This document shows positions 16,148-20,306 of a stretch of DNA of 20,306 bases, in pieces; positions within the stretch are counted from its first letter, which is position 1, and each line of letters starts with the position of its first letter. Origin of the DNA: Bacillota bacterium (GTDB lineage: Bacteria > Bacillota > Negativicutes > Sporomusales > UBA7701); NCBI GenBank assembly GCA_023415075.1, contig JAEZLU010000117.1:1-20306 (forward strand), given 5' to 3'. The notes beneath the pieces were generated by a model. The model had not been told where the DNA came from and ran no database searches. It worked only from the letters and a program-made list of their open reading frames with translations. The translations under genes were made by a program, and so were the position numbers.

Positions 16148-17746
16148 TTGCTGAGAATCAGTAACTTTCGCGTCGCCCTGGGCGACGATACGCCGCTCGA
16201 ACGGTTGGCCGCGCGAAGGCTGGGCCTGCCGGCGGGCAGCATCGAAAACCTGTCTATTGTGCGGCGGGCCGTTGACGCCCGCCGTAAAACAAATATCGGT
16301 TTTGTCTACACCCTTGATATCAGCCTGCGGGTGAGCGAAGGCCAGGTGCTCAGCCGGCTGGCCGGCGACCGTGACGTGGTCCAGCGTCAGCCGGAGAATC
16401 CGCCGCCGCTGGTTGTCGGCAGCCGGCCACTCGCCAACCGGCCGGTGGTGGTGGGGGCTGGTCCGGCCGGGTTGTTTGCCGCCCTTGCTTTAGCCGAGCA
16501 TGGCTACCGGCCGCTCCTTTTAGAGCGGGGCCGGCCGGTGGAGGCCAGGATGGAGGATGTGGCCCGCTTCTGGCGGACCGGTGTTTTCGACCCGGTCTCC
16601 AACGTCCAGTTCGGCGAAGGCGGCGCCGGCACTTTCTCTGACGGCAAACTGACGACGCGGGTGAACGACCCGCGGATGGGCAGTGTGCTGGCCGCCCTTG
16701 TCGCCGCCGGCGCCCCGCCGGAAATTGTTTTTGCCCATAAGCCCCATGTCGGCACCGATAAGCTTCGCCAGGTCGTCAAAAGCCTGCGCCAGCGGATCGT
16801 CGACGCCGGCGGCACGGTCGAATTCGAGGCCCAGGTGACCGACATACATGTGAAGGGCGGCGTCCTCGCCGGCCTCACCGTCAACGGCCAGCGCCCCGTT
16901 CCGGCCGAGGTGGCCGTGTTCGCCGTCGGCCACAGCGCCCGCGACACCTACCGCATGCTGGCGGCCCGCGGCCTGGCCATGGAGGCCAAGCCCTTCGCCG
17001 TCGGCGTGCGGATCGAGCATCCCCAGACCCTCATCGATCAGGCCCAGTACGGGCCCCAGGCCGCTCACCCCAAACTGGGGGCGGCCGACTATGCCCTGGT
17101 CTTTCAGGACCGGACCAGCGGCCGGGCAGCCTATTCCTTTTGCATGTGCCCCGGCGGTCTGGTGGTGGCTGCCGCCTCTGAAGAGGGGGGCGTGGTGACC
17201 AACGGCATGAGCATGTTCGACCGGACCTCCGGTCTGGCCAACAGCGCCCTGGTGGTCACCGTCGGCCCCAATGACTGGGGCGACGGGCCGCTGGCCGGCG
17301 TCGACTTCCAGCGCCACTGGGAGACTGTCGCCTTCGCCGCCGGCGGCGGCGACTACGCTGCGCCGGTGCAGGCGGTGGGCGATTTTCTCGCCGGCCGGGC
17401 CGGCGGCGACAAATTTCTCACTCAGCCCAGCTATCGGCCCGGCGTGCGGCCAGCCGACCTCGGCAGTTGCCTGCCGACGGCGGTTACGGCTACCCTGACG
17501 CGGGCCCTGACCGATTTCGGCCGCAAAATAAAGGGCTTCGACCATCCGCGGGCGCTGCTGACCGGCGTCGAGACAAGAACCTCGGCCCCCGTCCGCTTGC
17601 TGCGGTCCCCCGGGCGGATGTCGGTCACCGTGGCCGGCCTCTACCCGGCCGGCGAAGGCGCCGGCTACGCCGGCGGCATCATGAGCGCCGCCCTCGACGG
17701 CCTGGCGGCGGCTGAAGCGATTATCAGCGAATACAAACCACTGTGA
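16148..17746 (+). CDS. FAD-dependent dehydrogenase/oxidoreductase, COG2509-like
   Basis: The 532-residue flavoprotein has an N-terminal domain of about 95 residues without cofactor motifs. A dinucleotide-binding motif follows: VVVGAGPAGLFAALALAEHG with the GAGPAG core at 103-108, ending in an acidic LLLERG. FGEGGAGTFSDGKL and, near the C terminus, GLYPAGEGAGYAGGIMSAALDG are the family's characteristic FAD-contacting segments. The substrate is unknown to me. The start is a TTG at 16148 supported by AAGGAAGAGG at about 16134-16143; it gives the MLRISN opening usual in the family. It lies between cdaR and glmM in one unbroken run of genes, 13 bases before glmM, so it is co-expressed with c-di-AMP and amino-sugar functions. 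Confidence 0.85.
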   Translation: MLRISNFRVALGDDTPLERLAARRLGLPAGSIENLSIVRRAVDARRKTNIGFVYTLDISLRVSEGQVLSRLAGDRDVVQRQPENPPPLVVGSRPLANRPVVVGAGPAGLFAALALAEHGYRPLLLERGRPVEARMEDVARFWRTGVFDPVSNVQFGEGGAGTFSDGKLTTRVNDPRMGSVLAALVAAGAPPEIVFAHKPHVGTDKLRQVVKSLRQRIVDAGGTVEFEAQVTDIHVKGGVLAGLTVNGQRPVPAEVAVFAVGHSARDTYRMLAARGLAMEAKPFAVGVRIEHPQTLIDQAQYGPQAAHPKLGAADYALVFQDRTSGRAAYSFCMCPGGLVVAAASEEGGVVTNGMSMFDRTSGLANSALVVTVGPNDWGDGPLAGVDFQRHWETVAFAAGGGDYAAPVQAVGDFLAGRAGGDKFLTQPSYRPGVRPADLGSCLPTAVTATLTRALTDFGRKIKGFDHPRALLTGVETRTSAPVRLLRSPGRMSVTVAGLYPAGEGAGYAGGIMSAALDGLAAAEAIISEYKPL

Positions 17747-17759
17747 AGGGAGACATATA

Positions 17760-19103
17760 ATGGGCAAACTATTCGGTACCGACGGCGTAAGAGGGGTGGC
17801 CAACACCGAGCTGACTCCCGAACTGGCGTTCCGGATGGGGCGGACTGCTACCTACTGGTTTGGCCGCGATTTCCGCCGGCCGACCTTCATCATCGGCCGT
17901 GACACCCGGATATCGGGCGGTATGCTCGAAGCGGCCCTGGCGGCCGGCATCTGCTCGGCCGGCGGCGAAGCAATCTGCGCCGGCGTAGTGCCGACCCCGG
18001 CGGTTGCCTACCTGGCCCGCAAGCTGGGGGCCCAGGCCGGGGTAGTTATCTCGGCCTCCCACAACCCCTTCCCCGACAACGGCATCAAGTTTTTCGCCGG
18101 CACCGGCTATAAATTGCCTGACGCCACCGAAGACGAACTGGAGAAGCTGGTGCTGGCCGAGGTCGACCAGCTGCCGCGGCCGACGGCCGAGCATGTCGGC
18201 GTTATCAGCTACCGACACGACCTCCTGAAGGAGTATCTCGACTACGTCGCCGGCACGGTTGATATCAGCTTTGCCGGCCTCAAAATCGTGGTGGACTGCG
18301 CCAACGGCGCCGCCTACGAGGCGGCACCGGCCCTGCTGCGCCGCCTGGGGGCCACCGTCATGGTTCTCAGCAACCTGCCTGACGGCGTCAACATCAACCG
18401 CAACTGCGGCTCGACCCATCTCAACCAGCTCAAGCGGGCGGTGGTCGACTTCGGCGCCGACCTCGGCATCGGCCACGACGGCGACGCCGATCGCTGCCTG
18501 GCGGTGGACGAGACCGGCGCGGTGGTCGACGGCGACCAGATCATGGTTATCTGCGCCCTCGAACAGCTGCGGCGGGACAAACTGCCGGCCAAGGCCCTGG
18601 TAGCCACCGTAATGAGCAACCTCGGCCTGCACCAGGCCATCAAGAAGGCCGGCGGCCAGGTGGTAGTGACGCCGGTGGGCGACCGCTACGTACTCGAGGC
18701 CATGCTGACCCACGGCTATGCCCTGGGCGGCGAGCAGTCCGGCCATATAATCTTCGGCGAGTACAGCACGACCGGCGACGGCCTCCTGACCGCCCTCCAG
18801 CTTATCGCCGCCAAAGTAAAAAGTGGCTGGAAGATGTCCGAACTGGCCGCCCTCATGACCCATTTCCCCCAGGTGCTCGTCAACGTGCGGGTCAAAAGCA
18901 AGGCCGGCTGGCAGGAAAACGCCACTATCGCCGACGCCATCCGCGAGGCCGAAGCCGCCCTCGGCGAGAACGGCCGCCTGCTGGTGCGGGCCTCGGGCAC
19001 CGAGCCGCTCATCCGGGTGATGGCCGAAGGGCCTTCGAAAGCCGAACTGGAAGAAATCGTCGACAAAGTGGCCGCGATAATTGCCAGAGAGTTGGAAGAT
19101 TGA
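17760..19103 (+). CDS. glmM: Phosphoglucosamine mutase
   Basis: GlmM converts glucosamine-6-phosphate to glucosamine-1-phosphate on the way to UDP-GlcNAc. The 447-residue protein has all four phosphohexomutase motifs: ISASHNP with the phosphorylated Ser100, the magnesium loop DGDADR (240-245), the sugar-binding GEQSGHI, and the phosphate-binding RASGTEPLIRVM near the C terminus. ATG 17760 follows AAGGGAG at 17746-17752. In Bacillus and Listeria, GlmM binds CdaA and lowers c-di-AMP synthesis; conserved synteny suggests the same here (inference). Its stop lies inside the predicted -35 box of the glmS promoter. Confidence 0.97.
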   Translation: MGKLFGTDGVRGVANTELTPELAFRMGRTATYWFGRDFRRPTFIIGRDTRISGGMLEAALAAGICSAGGEAICAGVVPTPAVAYLARKLGAQAGVVISASHNPFPDNGIKFFAGTGYKLPDATEDELEKLVLAEVDQLPRPTAEHVGVISYRHDLLKEYLDYVAGTVDISFAGLKIVVDCANGAAYEAAPALLRRLGATVMVLSNLPDGVNINRNCGSTHLNQLKRAVVDFGADLGIGHDGDADRCLAVDETGAVVDGDQIMVICALEQLRRDKLPAKALVATVMSNLGLHQAIKKAGGQVVVTPVGDRYVLEAMLTHGYALGGEQSGHIIFGEYSTTGDGLLTALQLIAAKVKSGWKMSELAALMTHFPQVLVNVRVKSKAGWQENATIADAIREAEAALGENGRLLVRASGTEPLIRVMAEGPSKAELEEIVDKVAAIIARELED

Positions 19104-19128
19104 CCGTTGTTCCATCTTATATTAAAAT
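19100..19128 (+). promoter_or_regulatory. Sigma-A-type promoter for glmS
   Basis: TTGACC (19100-19105, 5 of 6) and TAAAAT (19123-19128, 5 of 6) are 17 bases apart. The -35 overlaps the glmM stop codon. Transcription would start near 19135, giving a leader of about 320 bases that carries a hairpin and the glmS ribozyme. Confidence 0.7.
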
Positions 19129-19133
19129 AATAC

Positions 19134-19181
19134 TATACATGCTAAGGGAGCACTGTAGTGCTCCCTTGCATATGTATATGC
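19134..19181 (+). other. Long imperfect hairpin at the 5' end of the glmS leader / 3' end of glmM
   Basis: AAGGGAGCAC (19144-19153) and GTGCTCCCTT (19158-19167) form a perfect 10-bp stem with loop TGTA. ATGC (19139-19142) with GCAT (19168-19171), and TATAC (19134-19138) with GTATA (19174-19178), extend it across small bulges to about 19 pairs. No T-run follows, so it is a poor intrinsic terminator. It starts almost exactly at the predicted glmS transcription start, so it could cap the 5' end of that RNA. A nested palindrome TGCATAT-GT-ATATGCA spans 19167-19182. Confidence 0.6.
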
Positions 19182-19261
19182 AGGAAAAGGCGGGTGAGAG
19201 GAGGGCGGGACGGTCAGCAGAACGGGAGGTGAGGATATAGGCGGGATATTTGCAGCAAATT

Positions 19262-19432
19262 AATCATAACAGCGCTTGCGCTTGCCGCCTTCGAGGCCGG
19301 CAAGCGGACGAGGGAGAGGTTTATCGAATTGTCAGCGGATGCCTCTCGGCTTACTGCGGTCGTGAGCAGCCGACAAATCCGCCGGGCGACCGGCGGGACA
19401 AAACGGCTGTAGCAGCACAGTACTAAATGTTT
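19262..19432 (+). ncRNA. glmS ribozyme (GlcN6P-activated self-cleaving riboswitch)
   Basis: In the presence of glucosamine-6-phosphate this RNA cuts its own mRNA, lowering GlmS synthesis. The predicted cleavage site is between A19271 and G19272 (ACA|GCGC). The P1-type hairpin GCTTGCCG (19280-19287) / CGGCAAGC (19298-19305) follows. The conserved core GACGAGGG then GGTTTATCGA (19307-19327 region) and GCGGATGCCTCTCGG (19335-19349) closely resembles the Thermoanaerobacter ribozyme. The P4 hairpin CCGCCGG-GCGA-CCGGCGG (19379-19396) has a GNRA tetraloop and is followed by GACAAAA. It ends about 10 bases before the glmS ribosome site. The exact outer boundaries are approximate. Confidence 0.93.
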
Positions 19433-19458
19433 CACTATTTGTAGGAGGAATATACCTT

Positions 19459-20306
19459 ATGTGTGGTATTGTCGGATATATAGGTCCCAAACAGGCTATG
19501 CCCTTTCTGGTCGACGGCCTGAAAAAGCTGGAGTACCGGGGCTATGATTCCGCCGGCATCGCCGTGTTCGACGGCCGGGGGATCAATGTCGAGAAAAGTG
19601 TCGGCCGCCTCAGCGTCCTCGAGAAAAAGGTCGAGCAGCAGCCGCTAGTCGGCAATGTGGGCATCGGCCACACCCGCTGGGCAACCCACGGCCGCCCCTC
19701 GGACGCCAACTCCCACCCCCATGCCGACTGCACCGGCAAGTTCGTGGTGGTGCACAACGGCATCATCGAGAACTATCTCCATATCAAGGAAAAACTGGTC
19801 GCCAAAGGCCATAAATTCACCTCAGAGACCGACACCGAAGTGGTGGCCCACCTTGTCGAGGAGTACTACCAAGGCAACTTCGAGGAAGCCGTCAAGAAGG
19901 TGCTGGCCGATATCGAAGGCTCCTACGCCCTGGTCTTCCTGTCCGAGGCCGAGCCTGACAAGATAATCTGCAGCAAGCAGGATAACCCCCTGGTCATCGG
20001 CCTGGGCGAAGGCGAAAACTTCATCGCTTCCGACATCCCGGCCATCATCAATCACACCCGCAAGACCTACATCCTGAGCGACGGCGAAATGGCCATCGTC
20101 ACCAAGGACCAGGCCTGGGTGATGAACCGCCAGGGCGTGCCTGTAAGCAAGAAGGTGTTCGAAGTCCACTGGGACGCCGAGGCGGCCGAAAAGGGCGGCT
20201 ACGAGCACTTCATGATTAAGGAGATCTACGAGCAGCCCAAGGCCATCCGCGAGACGACCAGCGGCCGCCTGGCCAAGGACGACAGCACCGTCATCTTCGA
20301 TGAACT
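19459..20306 (+). CDS. glmS: Glutamine--fructose-6-phosphate aminotransferase (isomerizing), N-terminal part, truncated by window edge
   Basis: GlmS makes glucosamine-6-phosphate from fructose-6-phosphate and glutamine, the committed step to UDP-GlcNAc. The visible 282 residues hold the class II glutamine amidotransferase domain: MCGIVGYIG with the nucleophilic Cys2, EYRGYDSAGIA, GHTRWATHG and HNGIIENY. The linker KGGYEHFMIKEIYEQP leads toward the first SIS (isomerase) domain, which is cut off. The frame is open to base 20306. ATG 19459 follows AGGAGG at 19443-19448. Its mRNA leader contains the glmS ribozyme, so expression is expected to fall when the product accumulates. Confidence 0.97.
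   Translation, partial: MCGIVGYIGPKQAMPFLVDGLKKLEYRGYDSAGIAVFDGRGINVEKSVGRLSVLEKKVEQQPLVGNVGIGHTRWATHGRPSDANSHPHADCTGKFVVVHNGIIENYLHIKEKLVAKGHKFTSETDTEVVAHLVEEYYQGNFEEAVKKVLADIEGSYALVFLSEAEPDKIICSKQDNPLVIGLGEGENFIASDIPAIINHTRKTYILSDGEMAIVTKDQAWVMNRQGVPVSKKVFEVHWDAEAAEKGGYEHFMIKEIYEQPKAIRETTSGRLAKDDSTVIFDE

Noticed and set aside
17769..19115. 448-codon open frame antisense to glmM
   Set aside because: A shadow of glmM with no recognisable motif.
19172..19240. 22-codon reading frame (MYMQEK...) in the glmS leader
   Set aside because: No ribosome site, and its start is buried in the leader hairpin; arginine-rich translation is expected from purine-rich DNA.

Overview
The window is a GC-rich (roughly 60% by eye), densely coded chromosomal segment, most likely from an endospore-forming anaerobic member of the Bacillota, possibly Negativicutes/Sporomusaceae or a related clostridial group. 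The reasons are strong AGGAGG-type ribosome binding sites, a CwlD-type amidase, a glmS ribozyme, the cdaA-cdaR-glmM-glmS gene order and an AmmeMemoRadiSam cassette. The taxonomic placement is inference. There are no tRNA or rRNA genes, insertion sequences, CRISPR arrays or phage genes; this is housekeeping DNA with notable regulatory sites.

Region 1 (1-3888): a class A penicillin-binding protein, cut by the left edge, runs leftward. It diverges from a rightward cluster of a CwlD-type N-acetylmuramoyl-L-alanine amidase, a LigB-type extradiol-dioxygenase-like protein, an AMMECR1 protein and a radical SAM enzyme. The last three form the AmmeMemoRadiSam (Amr) set, whose biochemical role I cannot state. 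A small hairpin with a U-rich tail lies where this cluster meets a convergent dedA gene.

Region 2 (3905-13115): dedA points left. The arginine operon argC-argJ-argB-argD-argF-(GNAT)-argG-argH points right and encodes the acetylated pathway from N-acetylglutamate to arginine, with acetyl recycling by ArgJ. Two tandem ARG-box-like sites cover the argC promoter and also lie where a dedA promoter would be, so one ArgR operator may serve both directions. ArgB keeps the N-terminal helix and C-terminal residues of the arginine-inhibited kinase class. Arginine may therefore act at both transcription and enzyme level.

Region 3 (13087-14302): a branched-chain aminotransferase gene has its own consensus sigma-A-type promoter, embedded in the end of argH, and ends at a clear intrinsic terminator.

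Region 4 (14341-20306): the c-di-AMP / amino-sugar cluster. It holds cdaA (diadenylate cyclase), cdaR (YbbR-domain regulator), a COG2509-type FAD-dependent oxidoreductase, glmM and glmS (cut by the right edge). A sigma-H-like promoter precedes cdaA. glmS is separated from glmM by 355 bases holding its own promoter, a long 5' hairpin and a GlcN6P-responsive self-cleaving glmS ribozyme. GlmS and GlmM lead toward UDP-GlcNAc for the peptidoglycan used by the enzymes in region 1, and in other Bacillota GlmM also restrains CdaA.
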